DNA of 14,784 bases from Leptolyngbyaceae cyanobacterium M65_K2018_010 (GCA_015295885.1 DVEE01000432.1:1-14784), one strand, 5' to 3'; shown: positions 1-7,425, numbered from the stretch's first letter. Numbers and translations are program-made. The notes: generated by a model not told the origin, from the sequence alone.

Positions 1-738
1 AGCCAATACGCCTAGCTCGTCAATCTCATATTCCTTGCCCGAGGCCATCAACCGTACCTTGTCTTTGTGGCGCAGGGTGCCGTCTACTACCCGGAAATAG
101 ACAATCACCCCCCGATAGCTGTCGTAGTAGCTATCAAAGATCAGCGCTCGCAGAGGTTGGTCGATCGTATCCTGGGGCGGCGGTACCAGGTAGACGATGG
201 ACTCTAAAATCTCATCGATGCCGATGCCCTCTTTGGCAGAAGCCAGAATAGCGTTACTGCAATCGAGCCCGATGATGTCTTCGATTTCTTGCTTAATGCG
301 GTCTGGATCGGCCCCGGGTAAATCAATCTTGTTGAGCACAGGAATGATTTCCAAATCATTTTCCAGGGCCAGGTAAACGTTAGCCAAGGTTTGCGCTTCA
401 ACCCCCTGGGAGGCATCGACCACCAGCAGAGCCCCTTCGCAGGCAATCAGGGAGCGAGATACTTCGTAGGAGAAATCGACGTGACCGGGAGTGTCAATGA
501 GATTCAGGATGTAGTCCCTTCCGCCCCGGGCTCGATAGTTCATCCGAGCAGCCTGGAGTTTGATGGTAATGCCCCGTTCCCGTTCCAGGTCCATACTATC
601 CAGGAACTGGTCTTTCATTTCCCGATCGCTGACGGTGCCAGTACGCTGCAAGAGGCGATCCGCCAGGGTCGATTTGCCATGGTCAATATGGGCGATGATC
701 GAAAAATTGCGGATCTGAGAGACGGGAACCTCGGTCAT
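1..738 (-). CDS. lepA: Elongation factor 4 (LepA), N-terminal part
   Basis: Translational GTPase that acts on the ribosome and is linked to back-translocation and ribosome biogenesis. The 246 codons present cover the GTPase domain and the start of domain II. The GTP-binding motifs are all visible: G1 AHIDHGKST (residues 16-24), the switch I element ERERGITI (52-59), G3 DTPGH (82-86), G4 NKID (136-139) and G5 SAKEG (167-171). After that comes domain II sequence (about 195-246). The family is about 600 residues long, so roughly 350 residues lie beyond the left edge; the frame is open to base 1. The ATG at 738-736 fits the usual LepA start a few residues before the G1 region, although no clear Shine-Dalgarno precedes it. 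The gene is divergent from the small unit at 884. The EF4-specific motif order and spacing make the call secure. Confidence 0.97.
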   Translation of the reverse strand, partial: MTEVPVSQIRNFSIIAHIDHGKSTLADRLLQRTGTVSDREMKDQFLDSMDLERERGITIKLQAARMNYRARGGRDYILNLIDTPGHVDFSYEVSRSLIACEGALLVVDASQGVEAQTLANVYLALENDLEIIPVLNKIDLPGADPDRIKQEIEDIIGLDCSNAILASAKEGIGIDEILESIVYLVPPPQDTIDQPLRALIFDSYYDSYRGVIVYFRVVDGTLRHKDKVRLMASGKEYEIDELGVLA

Positions 739-817
739 AAAGGGCTTACCAGGATAGATCAAGGGCGCTTAACTCTAGCTATTGTAATGGCTTAACTCCG
801 TGATTGCTAAGCTTTGA

Positions 818-846
818 GCCGGTCTTCGGGGGCATACCTGACCGGC
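818..846. promoter_or_regulatory. Inverted repeat in the lepA / small-ORF spacer
   Basis: GCCGGTC (818-824) and GACCGGC (840-846) are perfect 7-bp arms around a 15-base loop. The element sits between the divergent lepA start (738) and the ribosome binding site at 871. It could be an operator or a leader hairpin for the plus-strand unit. The repeat is seen directly; any function is inference. Confidence 0.35.
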
Positions 847-883
847 CACAACCTTTAAGCTCTAAACTGTAAGGAGTCACACA

Positions 884-1009
884 ATGATTGAAAAACACCC
901 GGGTTTAGACGGGATGGTTTTCCTTGTGGGCAGTTGAGCCAGTGGATTAGTTCTGGCCCTGGTTGGTTTGATTTTGTTGTGTCCTCAGTCCCTGCAGCCC
1001 TATGGATGA
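884..1009 (+). pseudogene. Small membrane-protein frame interrupted by in-frame TGA
   Basis: An ATG at 884 follows AAGGAG (871-876) at 7 bases spacing, one of the better ribosome binding sites in the window. Yet the frame stops after 17 codons at TGA 935-937. Past that TGA the same frame runs on for 23 more codons to TGA 1007-1009. The whole would be a 42-codon product with a hydrophobic stretch straddling the stop (from VFLVGS to LVLALVGLILL), which looks like one transmembrane segment. TGA is one base from TGG (Trp), so a recent nonsense mutation is the simplest reading. The end of the frame overlaps the start codon of the next gene (1002), as in a translationally coupled operon. Alternatives are a real 17-residue peptide, stop readthrough or a sequencing error. 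I do not recognise the product. Confidence 0.45.
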
Positions 1010-1244
1010 AGTTGCCTCCCCCCTAACCCAAGCTCCCCTGCCCCAGGCAGAAAAAGTTGAGTTGGCGATCCAGATAGATAAAGAACTCCTGGCCCAGGTC
1101 AACCATCTCACCTCCGACCCCAGCAAAGTTATTGAAGTCGCACTGCGCCAGTGGTTACGGGGCGATCGTCGGCCTGAAGATGATCTGGTGCGGCATTTAC
1201 CACGCAACCCTACGGTGCCCCCAAAAGGAGAATGGAACGATTAA
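1002..1244 (+). CDS. Small ribbon-helix-helix (CcdA-like antitoxin) protein
   Basis: An 80-residue protein. Residues 17-53 form a ribbon-helix-helix-like module: a short strand with VELAIQID, a helix with KELLAQVNHL, a turn with TSDPSKV, and a second helix VIEVALRQWLRG. The acidic and proline-rich tail (54-80) is what antitoxins of the CcdA type use to hold a toxin. Such proteins bind operator DNA as dimers. The start overlaps the last codons of the interrupted frame at 884 (TATGGATGA). It has no ribosome binding site of its own, so translation probably depends on that upstream frame. No toxin-sized gene follows on this strand before the kinase at 1473, so if it is an antitoxin it is solitary or its toxin is elsewhere. 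A plain transcription regulator is the other option. Confidence 0.7.
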   Translation: MDEVASPLTQAPLPQAEKVELAIQIDKELLAQVNHLTSDPSKVIEVALRQWLRGDRRPEDDLVRHLPRNPTVPPKGEWND

Positions 1245-1472
1245 GGGAATTAGGTCGTAGCTGCTGGAGTCGGATAGGGAGTGCAATCCCTGGGACTTTG
1301 AGGGTAACCTAAGCATGATTCAGGGGGTAGCTAGGCTGTATTTCATGCATTCAAGGTCAATCCACCGAGGGTGAACGGCCTGGGGAGTGGATGGGCGACC
1401 ATCTTCGACCCGGTTTGGACCTCCGTCTGGTTTGGCAATCCCTAGATTTGGGTTTTTCAGTACCCTACAACT

Positions 1473-3338
1473 ATGAATTCCCGTTTTCCAATCCGTGCCT
1501 CGACAATTTCGCTTCAGGCGCCCCATCCCCCTGAGGATCAAACCACTGCTGTCCCTGGGCAATCGGCCTGGGTGGTTCTGTTGAGTCAAGCGGGTGTGGT
1601 AAAAGCGGTTACCCCCACTGGACCCACGGTTCTACCCGCTTCCCTGGCTACCCAGTGGATCGGCCGCCTACTCTCAGAGGTGGTGGCCTTTTACCCTGCC
1701 CAGGCCTTCTTAGACGCTCTGAATCAGCTGGAGAGTACACCTGGCCCAGTTCAGTTACTGGGGCACTGCCCCCTCGGTGCTCACAATGTCGAGGTAGTGT
1801 GGATGTTGCATCCCCTAGTGAATCCTGCCGGTAAGCTGTTTCAAATTAGTGCGGTGGGCTATTGGGCCAGGCCCCTGGACTCTCTGGATCTGGGTACAGA
1901 GCCCATCCCCGGTTGGGTGCAGCCAGGGACTACGCCCCCCTCCCTGTTGCCATCAACGCCCGGTAATCAACTGCAAACCTACACACCGCGCCTCAATCAA
2001 ATTACCCGCAATGTGCGCTGGACCTTGGATTTGACCATCATCCAGCAGCAAACCGTAGAGGGGCTGGGCGAACTCTTCGCCGTCGAACGCTGTGTGGTCT
2101 GTAGTGTAGGGTCTGAGCAGGAACCGACCCTAGTGGCTGCGGAATACCTAGGAGAGGCCGGGTTATCCCCCTGGCGGGGACAGCCCCTACCGGTTACCGA
2201 GCACCCTCATTTAGATCGGGCGGCTGGGGCCCCAGGGGCCGTGCTCTCCTCCCGCTCAACCGTCCCTGAAACAGCGGTGGTCGCGGTAGCGACCCGTTAC
2301 CAAAATCAGACCAATGGTTTTATTTTGCTCTATGGGGCGGCAGGACGCCCTTGGACCCAGGTAGAGCTGGATTTAATCACCGATCTGGCGGATCAGGTGG
2401 GCACAGCCCTAGCCCACGCCCAACTGTTTGCGGAGAGCAACACCCTGGCGATTAAGCTGCAGCAAGCCAACACTAATTTGCTAGACAAGCAACGGGAGTT
2501 TCAAGAAGCCCGCCGCCAGGCGGAAGAGGCTCGGCATCAGGCCGAAGAAGCTTCACGGTTAAAAAGTGAATTTCTAGCCAATACATCCCACGAACTCAGA
2601 ACTCCGTTGAATGGAATTATTGGTTTTCTAAAACTGATCCTGGATGGCATGGCAGATGATCCAGAGGAACAGGAGGATTTCCTACAAGAGGCCCACAAAT
2701 CGGCCATCCACCTCCTAGAGTTAATCAATGATGTTTTGGACATTGCCAAAATTGAAGCCGGCAAAATGCAGATTGACATGGGGCCGGTTAATCTGCGGGA
2801 ACTCTTGGTGGATTTAGAAAACTTTGCCCGCCCCCAAGCTGAATTGAAAGGGCTTTACTTCAACATTTTACTGCCAGCAACCCGGGATGACATTACCATT
2901 AACGGCAATTATCAGCGGCTCTTGCAGGTTCTGCTCAACCTGGTGGGTAATGCCAACAAATTTACCCATGAAGGGGGGGTGACAATCAGCGCTGAAGTGA
3001 AGCCTCAGAGGGTTGAGTACCAAGGAAAGACTTGGCCAGGAATTGTCAAAATTAGCGTGGCCGACACCGGTATTGGGGTGTCCCTGGAAAAGCAAGATCG
3101 CTTATTTCAAACCTTCAGTCAGGTGGATGGGGAACGCACGCGGCAATACGGCGGCACCGGGCTGGGTTTGGCAATTTCCCAGCGCCTGGTTGAAGCCATG
3201 GGGGGTACTGTGCATTTTATTAGCATGGGGGAAGGGTTGGGTTCGACGGTAACCTTTACGACCCTGCTCTATCAAGAGCCCGTCATGATTGATAAGGAGC
3301 CGGTTTATTCACCCCATTCCAGTTCGGGGACCACGTAG
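1473..3338 (+). CDS. GAF-domain sensor histidine kinase
   Basis: A 621-residue protein with no transmembrane segment that I can see, so probably cytoplasmic. Residues 30-135 look PAS-like (low certainty). Residues 180-318 match a GAF domain. Residues 320-362 are a charged coiled coil with EARRQAEEARHQAEEA. The dimerisation and phosphoacceptor domain follows, with SHELRTPLN and phospho-acceptor His373. The ATP-binding domain has the N box around Asn493 (NANKFT), the G1 box DTGIG (531-535), an F box near 545-549 and the G2 box GGTGLGLA (560-567). All catalytic motifs are intact, so it should autophosphorylate. No response regulator gene adjoins it and no receiver domain is attached, so the partner is elsewhere. 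The ATG at 1473 has no obvious Shine-Dalgarno. The 3' end overlaps convergent tyrA by 34 bases. Ligand and output are unknown. Confidence 0.93.
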   Translation: MNSRFPIRASTISLQAPHPPEDQTTAVPGQSAWVVLLSQAGVVKAVTPTGPTVLPASLATQWIGRLLSEVVAFYPAQAFLDALNQLESTPGPVQLLGHCPLGAHNVEVVWMLHPLVNPAGKLFQISAVGYWARPLDSLDLGTEPIPGWVQPGTTPPSLLPSTPGNQLQTYTPRLNQITRNVRWTLDLTIIQQQTVEGLGELFAVERCVVCSVGSEQEPTLVAAEYLGEAGLSPWRGQPLPVTEHPHLDRAAGAPGAVLSSRSTVPETAVVAVATRYQNQTNGFILLYGAAGRPWTQVELDLITDLADQVGTALAHAQLFAESNTLAIKLQQANTNLLDKQREFQEARRQAEEARHQAEEASRLKSEFLANTSHELRTPLNGIIGFLKLILDGMADDPEEQEDFLQEAHKSAIHLLELINDVLDIAKIEAGKMQIDMGPVNLRELLVDLENFARPQAELKGLYFNILLPATRDDITINGNYQRLLQVLLNLVGNANKFTHEGGVTISAEVKPQRVEYQGKTWPGIVKISVADTGIGVSLEKQDRLFQTFSQVDGERTRQYGGTGLGLAISQRLVEAMGGTVHFISMGEGLGSTVTFTTLLYQEPVMIDKEPVYSPHSSSGTT

Positions 3339-4168
3339 GCTGGGCGGGCCGCCTGGGTGCCGGTGAGCAACTGGTGGAGGGCAGGCCAATCTTCCCTTTC
3401 GATTAGGTGGCTTAGGGAGGCTAACTCAGCCTGGTAGATGGTGAGCGCTCTGAGCAGGGCCTCACGGTTATATCGGGCCATCAGGGTACCTAATTCCGGC
3501 GATCCACCGCCAACTCGGCTGGTATCACGGAAGCCCGAGCTGGCTAGGGTCTGGGCCAGCGCTAAAATAGCAGGCTGGGGCTCTTGCTGACAGGCTTGAA
3601 TCAAACTGCTGCTGACCATGACCGGTAAGTGGGAAATCCAGGCGACCGCCTGGTCATGGTCGCTAGGGGAACACCAGTAAAGGCGAGCCTCCAACTGCTG
3701 GATGAGGTTGGCCAGGATGCTCTGAGCCGGTTTAGGAGTGCGTTCCGTAGGCGTTAACACGTAGGGACGGCCTCGAAACAGGTGGGCTTCGGCTACTGCC
3801 AGCCCGGCTTCGGCCTTACCGGCCATGGGATGTCCGCCGACGAAGTTGGGCCAGATTGCCTCCAAGTCTCTGACAATGCTACCTTTCACCGACCCTACAT
3901 CCGTGAGAATGGTGGGCTCCTGCAGGTGGGGTATCAGTTCCTGGGCCAGGGGAACGACCCTATCTAGGGGAGTACAGATAAAAACCAGATCGGCGGTCTT
4001 GACCAGGCGCAGGTCGGTGCTCGCTTCCTGGACGGCCCCCATCCCTAGGGCCAGGTCTACGGTTTCAGGACGACGGGCAATACCCAGGACAGTATGCCCC
4101 AGCCGGCTTAGATCCAGCCCCAGGGATCCGCCAATCAGACCAAGTCCAACGATGGCAATGGTGTGCAT
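3305..4168 (-). CDS. tyrA: Arogenate/prephenate dehydrogenase
   Basis: A 287-residue enzyme of tyrosine biosynthesis that oxidatively decarboxylates arogenate (or prephenate) using NAD(P). The Rossmann motif GLGLIGGSLG (8-17) is followed after strand 2 by two arginines (32-33), which suits NADP. Active-site regions conserved in the family are visible: TDVGSVK (89-95), GGHPMAGK with His113, DHDQAVAWISHLP (170-182) with His180, and ASSGFRDTSRVGGG (209-222). The length fits the short cyanobacterial TyrA without a fused chorismate mutase or ACT domain. Cyanobacterial members such as the Synechocystis enzyme prefer arogenate and NADP; this one is very similar, so arogenate is the likely substrate (inference). 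It is convergent with the kinase gene, whose last 34 bases it overlaps, and divergent from the helicase-like gene 111 bases away. Confidence 0.95.
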   Translation of the reverse strand: MHTIAIVGLGLIGGSLGLDLSRLGHTVLGIARRPETVDLALGMGAVQEASTDLRLVKTADLVFICTPLDRVVPLAQELIPHLQEPTILTDVGSVKGSIVRDLEAIWPNFVGGHPMAGKAEAGLAVAEAHLFRGRPYVLTPTERTPKPAQSILANLIQQLEARLYWCSPSDHDQAVAWISHLPVMVSSSLIQACQQEPQPAILALAQTLASSGFRDTSRVGGGSPELGTLMARYNREALLRALTIYQAELASLSHLIEREDWPALHQLLTGTQAARPAYVVPELEWGE

Positions 4169-4279
4169 GGCAGGAATGGCTCCTCTGGCTGGGGACTCAC
4201 CCGCCTATGGTAAGGCCTGGAGACGGCGGTGGCCAATCTGCTTCCCTAGCTATTTGTGCGACAATAAAGGCTCCTTGCT

Positions 4280-5836
4280 ATGGCACTGCCGCCCTTTGTT
4301 GTGATTGAGGCCCAAGTTCACCAGCAACTGCGAGAGTTTCTACGGGACTGTGGCGACTCCAGTTGGCCCCACCACTTGACCCTGGCCCGATTGGTGGCCA
4401 GAGCCTTGCGGTTAGGGCGCAGCGCCCTTTTGCAGGTGGGCGGACTGTCGGCCTATCAGGGGGATTATCGCCTGAGCTACCTGGTGGCCTTGCTACTATG
4501 GCCCGAGCCAGCGGTTTTGGTGGTGCCCGAGGTAACCCAGCAACGTATTTTGATGGCTGATCTGCCCCGCCTGCAGGAGAAGTTAGGGGCGACTAAGCCG
4601 ATTCATGTGGGCGATCGCTGGCCCGATCCGGCTTTTCGGGGTTTGTTGATTACGACCCCGGCCGCCTGGTTAGCGGATCGCCTGGGCCGGGGGGGTCACT
4701 TTCCCAGCCAGGTGCCGACTCTGTTGGATGAGGTGGATCATCTGGAAACCTGGTTGGGGGATCACCTCACCGCTCAGCTCACCCGCTTAGATTGGGACCA
4801 GTTGAGTCTGGCCTACCCTCACCATCGGAACTTGATTCGAGACACCCTGGTGACCCTCACCTACACCGCCTTCCAGCACCCATCGAACCCCTACCAGTGT
4901 TATTTGCTCGATCAAGAGGCCTGTGGGTTGCTGCAAAACCTCTATCAAACTCTGGTCGCTGAGGATGAACGGGCGGCCGAATCAATGCCCCTACCCTGGC
5001 AACGGTTCTGGCAGCAGTTTGCACCGCCGGATCACCTACTGTGGGTGGCCGTGGATCACCAATCGGGGCAAATTGCGCTCCATTGTGCCCCGGTGGATTT
5101 GGCCCAGTGCGTGGCAGATCTGTGGCAACAACAACCGGTGGTGCTGATTGGGGCGTCTTTAGATCAGGATGCGAAGGCAGAAATTTTCCGCCAGCGACTG
5201 GGCCTAGAGGATTTGACCTGTCTCAAGTTTGCTCCCCACCGCCACCATGACCTGGTTAACCTTTACCTACCGACCCATCTGCCCTTACCCAATACTCGGC
5301 AATTTCAGGCCATGGCCTACCAGGAAATTCGTCGTTTACTGGTTTGTGCCCAACCGGCTAATCGAGGGCTGACATTAATTTTGGTGAATGACCTACCCTT
5401 GAAGGGGCAATTGGCCGCTGCCCTAGCGGGGGAATTTGGCTCTAGGGTGCAGGTGGAACCGATGCAGGTGGGTCAGAATACTATTTTGGTCAGTAGTTGG
5501 GAGTTTTGGCACCAGCACCGGTTGACCCTGCCGGTGCCTACCTTGTTGATCCTGGCCACCTTGCCCCTGCCCTCCCTGGAAAATCCTCTAGTGGCTGGGC
5601 GGGTGGCGTTCCATAAACGGCGCCGACAGGATTGGTTTCGGTTGTATTTGTTTCCTACGGCGATGGCTGAAATGCAGCGGGCGATCGCACCCCTGCGGGC
5701 CACCTCAGGTCTGGTGGCCATCCTGGACACCCGCATTCATTACCGGAGCTATGGCCAACAAATGCTAGAAGCCCTTAGCCCTACTGCAACTACCCGTTCC
5801 CTCCAGCCGGATTGGGACGCTCAAACCGGGGTTTAA
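4280..5836 (+). CDS. DinG/XPD-like helicase homologue with degenerate motifs
   Basis: A 518-residue protein of a cyanobacterial family usually annotated as ATP-dependent DNA helicase. The motif II equivalent is DEVDH (150-154), and the Ia-like segment LVVPEVTQQR lies at 80-89. The C-terminal part resembles the DinG ending: a WF-LYLFP segment near 454-460, then QRAIAPLRATSG in the place of the QxxGRxxR motif VI, then VAILDTR and a YG pair. Where a Walker A GKT/S would be expected (about 53-63) there is VGGLSAYQGDY with no GKT/S, and the motif VI Gly-Arg pair is missing. No cysteine cluster for an XPD-type iron-sulfur domain is evident. It may therefore bind DNA without normal helicase activity (inference). 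The start has a possible AAAGG signal about 10 bases upstream. DUF2839 follows 84 bases downstream on the same strand. Confidence 0.85.
   Translation: MALPPFVVIEAQVHQQLREFLRDCGDSSWPHHLTLARLVARALRLGRSALLQVGGLSAYQGDYRLSYLVALLLWPEPAVLVVPEVTQQRILMADLPRLQEKLGATKPIHVGDRWPDPAFRGLLITTPAAWLADRLGRGGHFPSQVPTLLDEVDHLETWLGDHLTAQLTRLDWDQLSLAYPHHRNLIRDTLVTLTYTAFQHPSNPYQCYLLDQEACGLLQNLYQTLVAEDERAAESMPLPWQRFWQQFAPPDHLLWVAVDHQSGQIALHCAPVDLAQCVADLWQQQPVVLIGASLDQDAKAEIFRQRLGLEDLTCLKFAPHRHHDLVNLYLPTHLPLPNTRQFQAMAYQEIRRLLVCAQPANRGLTLILVNDLPLKGQLAAALAGEFGSRVQVEPMQVGQNTILVSSWEFWHQHRLTLPVPTLLILATLPLPSLENPLVAGRVAFHKRRRQDWFRLYLFPTAMAEMQRAIAPLRATSGLVAILDTRIHYRSYGQQMLEALSPTATTRSLQPDWDAQTGV
4611..4618. repeat. HIP1 octamer (first of six in the window)
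   Basis: GCGATCGC occurs at 4611-4618, 5681-5688, 6689-6696, 11499-11506, 11747-11754 and 14647-14654. Chance would give well under one copy in this length. HIP1 over-representation is a known hallmark of many cyanobacterial genomes. The copies lie inside genes and mark lineage, not a local element. Confidence 0.95.
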
Positions 5837-5920
5837 CCAACCGAAGAGCTAGGTACCCTGAGTTGCTATGATCCTTCATAACCCCCGAGCGGATGGGATG
5901 AAAGGAGCGAATCCGAGATT

Positions 5921-6136
5921 ATGGGCGAATCAAAGCGGCGGCGTGAAATTCTCGGCGAACAGTACGGCCAAGCGGAACCCATTTTGCCCTGGCTGCCGAT
6001 TACCAAGCAGCAGTCCCAACAATTCATGAAATGGACGACCCGCGGCACCTGGGCGGCCATTACCCTGGTTATCGCCTTTTGGATAACCCTGCGATTCATT
6101 GGCCCTGGCTTGGGTTGGTGGGATTTGGCCGATTAA
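5921..6136 (+). CDS. DUF2839 small membrane protein
   Basis: A 71-residue protein matching the cyanobacterial DUF2839 family in length and landmarks: the opening MGESKRRR, a middle PWLP motif (residues 23-26), KWTTRGTW (37-44) and the ending FIGPGLGWWDL. One transmembrane helix is expected at about 43-62 (WAAITLVIAFWITLRFIG), with a basic N-terminus probably on the cytoplasmic side. The function of the family is not established. AGGAG (5903-5907) lies 13 bases before the ATG, somewhat far but usable. It follows the helicase-like gene by 84 bases and is convergent with the pilin gene. Confidence 0.92.
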   Translation: MGESKRRREILGEQYGQAEPILPWLPITKQQSQQFMKWTTRGTWAAITLVIAFWITLRFIGPGLGWWDLAD

Positions 6137-6148
6137 GGACAGCCAGCA

Positions 6149-6187
6149 GGGCCCGGGGCTTTGCCTCACCGAGGGTAAAGCCGGCCC
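6149..6187. terminator. Candidate bidirectional terminator between DUF2839 and pilin genes
   Basis: Nested inverted repeats lie between the convergent stop codons: GGGCC (6149-6153) pairs with GGCCC (6183-6187), and GGCTTT (6157-6162) pairs with AAAGCC (6177-6182). No run of T follows on either strand, so this is a GC-rich hairpin of uncertain efficiency. It just touches the stop codon of the pilin gene. Confidence 0.35.
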
Positions 6188-6744
6188 TAGTAGCAGTACC
6201 GACCATCCAGGGGCCGACTATGTCCGCGGCCCTGTCGCATGGCTCCGATCAGGGTGGAAATCACCACGCAACGGTGGGTGAGGCGACTGCCAGATCCCAC
6301 TACGGTAATCCGGCCCAGTCGAGATTTCACATCCCCTTGCAGGTTAAACCGCACGTAGTAAGCCCCGTCTTGCCTGAGCAGGGTGTTGTCTTCGCTGGCA
6401 AGCCCCACACCCTCCAGCAAGGGTGTCCACAGGTTGACCTGGGCCGGGCGAATCGTGGCTGGATGGCTGGCCCATTCGAGCTGCCCAGCCCGTTCTCGCA
6501 GGCTAAATTGCTGGGTTTGCCGCAACTGAGCCGCATCTTGCTGAGTGGATCGCAGCGCTTGGTAAATCAGGTACTGGGTCGCATTCACCTTGCGCTGGTC
6601 TAAAAAACCAAGGAAGGCAGGGACGGCCAAGGCCGCTAGAATGGCAATGACGACAACAACGATGGTGCCTTCCGCTAAGGAAAAGCCGGCGATCGCAGGT
6701 GAGGCAGCCCTGGGGGCTAACCACTGCGGTATGGGTTTGGACAT
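6187..6744 (-). CDS. Type IV pilin-like (minor pilin / pseudopilin) protein
   Basis: A 185-residue prepilin. A basic leader of 20 residues ends in Gly20, followed by Phe21 and the conserved Glu at mature position 5 (AGFSLAEG, 19-26). The hydrophobic helix TIVVVVIAILAALAVPAFLG comes next. This is the processing signature for the prepilin peptidase PilD, and the protein would be assembled into a type IV pilus or a type II-like pseudopilus. Two cysteines near the C-terminus (159 and 184) could form the D-region disulfide seen in pilins. The sequence RCVVISTLIGAMR resembles C-termini of cyanobacterial pilin-like proteins. The leader is longer than in classical PilA. No other pilus gene is in view, so it is a solitary minor pilin candidate. 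It is divergent from the DUF4168 gene. Confidence 0.88.
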   Translation of the reverse strand: MSKPIPQWLAPRAASPAIAGFSLAEGTIVVVVIAILAALAVPAFLGFLDQRKVNATQYLIYQALRSTQQDAAQLRQTQQFSLRERAGQLEWASHPATIRPAQVNLWTPLLEGVGLASEDNTLLRQDGAYYVRFNLQGDVKSRLGRITVVGSGSRLTHRCVVISTLIGAMRQGRGHSRPLDGRYCY

Positions 6745-6805
6745 CTTAATCTGACGAGGAACTCCGAATGAGCCTAGGATGCCCGCCCGCTCGCTAAATT
6801 CTACG

Positions 6806-6828
6806 GGGCTAGACCAGTTTCCTAGCCC
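6806..6828. promoter_or_regulatory. Inverted repeat between divergent pilin and DUF4168 genes
   Basis: GGGCTAG (6806-6812) and CTAGCCC (6822-6828) are perfect 7-bp arms with a 9-base spacer, placed in the 159-base region between two divergent starts. The centre-to-centre distance of 16 bases would fit a dimeric regulator binding on one face, but no regulator can be named. Confidence 0.4.
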
Positions 6829-6903
6829 ACCTGGATCGTTGGGGAAAACCCGCTCCCTGTCGCCGTGGGTAGGGATATGACGTTGCTTAAGGACACAGTC
6901 AAG

Positions 6904-7413
6904 ATGATGAGAGTTTTACTCGCTTTGGCTCTGATGGTGAGTTGCTGGTGGCTGAACCCGACCCTACCGGCGGCGGCCCAGGGCCTGCCGTCGAGCCAGT
7001 TCTTGGCGGCAGTACCCACTTCACCTCCGGCGCCTACCAGGGTACCCCGGGCAGATGTAGCCCAGTTTGCTCAGGCCTACCAGGCCATTCAGGAAATTCG
7101 AGCAACGGCCGAAGCTGACATGGTACAAGCGGTGGAGGCGGTCGGCCTGACCGTAGACCGGTTTAACGCCATCGCCGATAGCCAAACCTCAGACTCCGCC
7201 CAGGCGCCCAAGTCATCTGCTCGTCCAGACGACCCACGGTTTAGTGCTGCCCTAGACCGTATCCTGGCCCTTCGCCAACAGGCTGAGATGGCCATGGCCT
7301 CCGCCATTGAAGAAACGGGCCTGTCGGTGGACCGATTCAACCAAATTCTGGATCAGGCTAACGAAGATAGCGATTTGTACCAGCGCATTGGCGAACAACT
7401 GAAACAGCCGTAA
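6904..7413 (+). CDS. Secreted DUF4168 protein with duplicated module
   Basis: With the start at 6904 the product has 169 residues and a signal peptide: MMR, then the hydrophobic VLLALALMVSCWWL, then a likely cleavage after PAAA (about residue 25). AAGGA at 6889-6893 sits 10 bases before this ATG, which is why I prefer it. In-frame upstream starts exist at 6877 (ATG) and 6865 (GTG) and would add 9 or 13 residues before the signal. The mature part has two related copies of a helical unit: one around 54-92 ending GLTVDRFNAIAD, and one around 113-150 ending GLSVDRFNQILD. Each is preceded by an alanine-rich helix with QAEM/AEAD. The -DRFN-I motif and the C-terminal D-LYQRI tail are those of DUF4168, found in cyanobacterial periplasmic proteins of unknown function. 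The gene is convergent with the antiporter. Confidence 0.82.
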   Translation: MMRVLLALALMVSCWWLNPTLPAAAQGLPSSQFLAAVPTSPPAPTRVPRADVAQFAQAYQAIQEIRATAEADMVQAVEAVGLTVDRFNAIADSQTSDSAQAPKSSARPDDPRFSAALDRILALRQQAEMAMASAIEETGLSVDRFNQILDQANEDSDLYQRIGEQLKQP

Positions 7414-7425
7414 GTGAGCTAAGGG

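Noticed and set aside
391..795. 134-codon open frame on the plus strand
   Set aside because: It lies antisense inside lepA, whose motifs are unmistakable, and has no recognisable product.
935..957. Selenocysteine codon with a SECIS-like hairpin after the TGA
   Set aside because: The stem is only 5 bp with a 10-base loop, I see no selenoprotein family match, and most cyanobacteria lack the machinery; kept only as a low-probability alternative.
947..1207. 86-codon frame on the minus strand
   Set aside because: It is antisense to the ribbon-helix-helix gene and the membrane frame; its Ser/Arg/Trp-rich translation looks like a shadow.
1320..1589. 89-codon frame on the minus strand that could have been a toxin partner
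   Set aside because: Its translation resembles no toxin, it is on the wrong strand for the operon, and it overlaps the kinase start.
3825..4304. 159-codon frame on the plus strand
   Set aside because: It is antisense to tyrA and of shadow-like composition rich in Arg, Ser and Pro.
5867..5872. TATGAT as a -10 box for DUF2839
   Set aside because: No -35-like hexamer lies at a suitable distance, and cotranscription with the helicase-like gene is as likely.
6031..6603. 190-codon frame on the plus strand
   Set aside because: It overlaps DUF2839 and lies antisense to the pilin gene, whose prepilin signature is clear.
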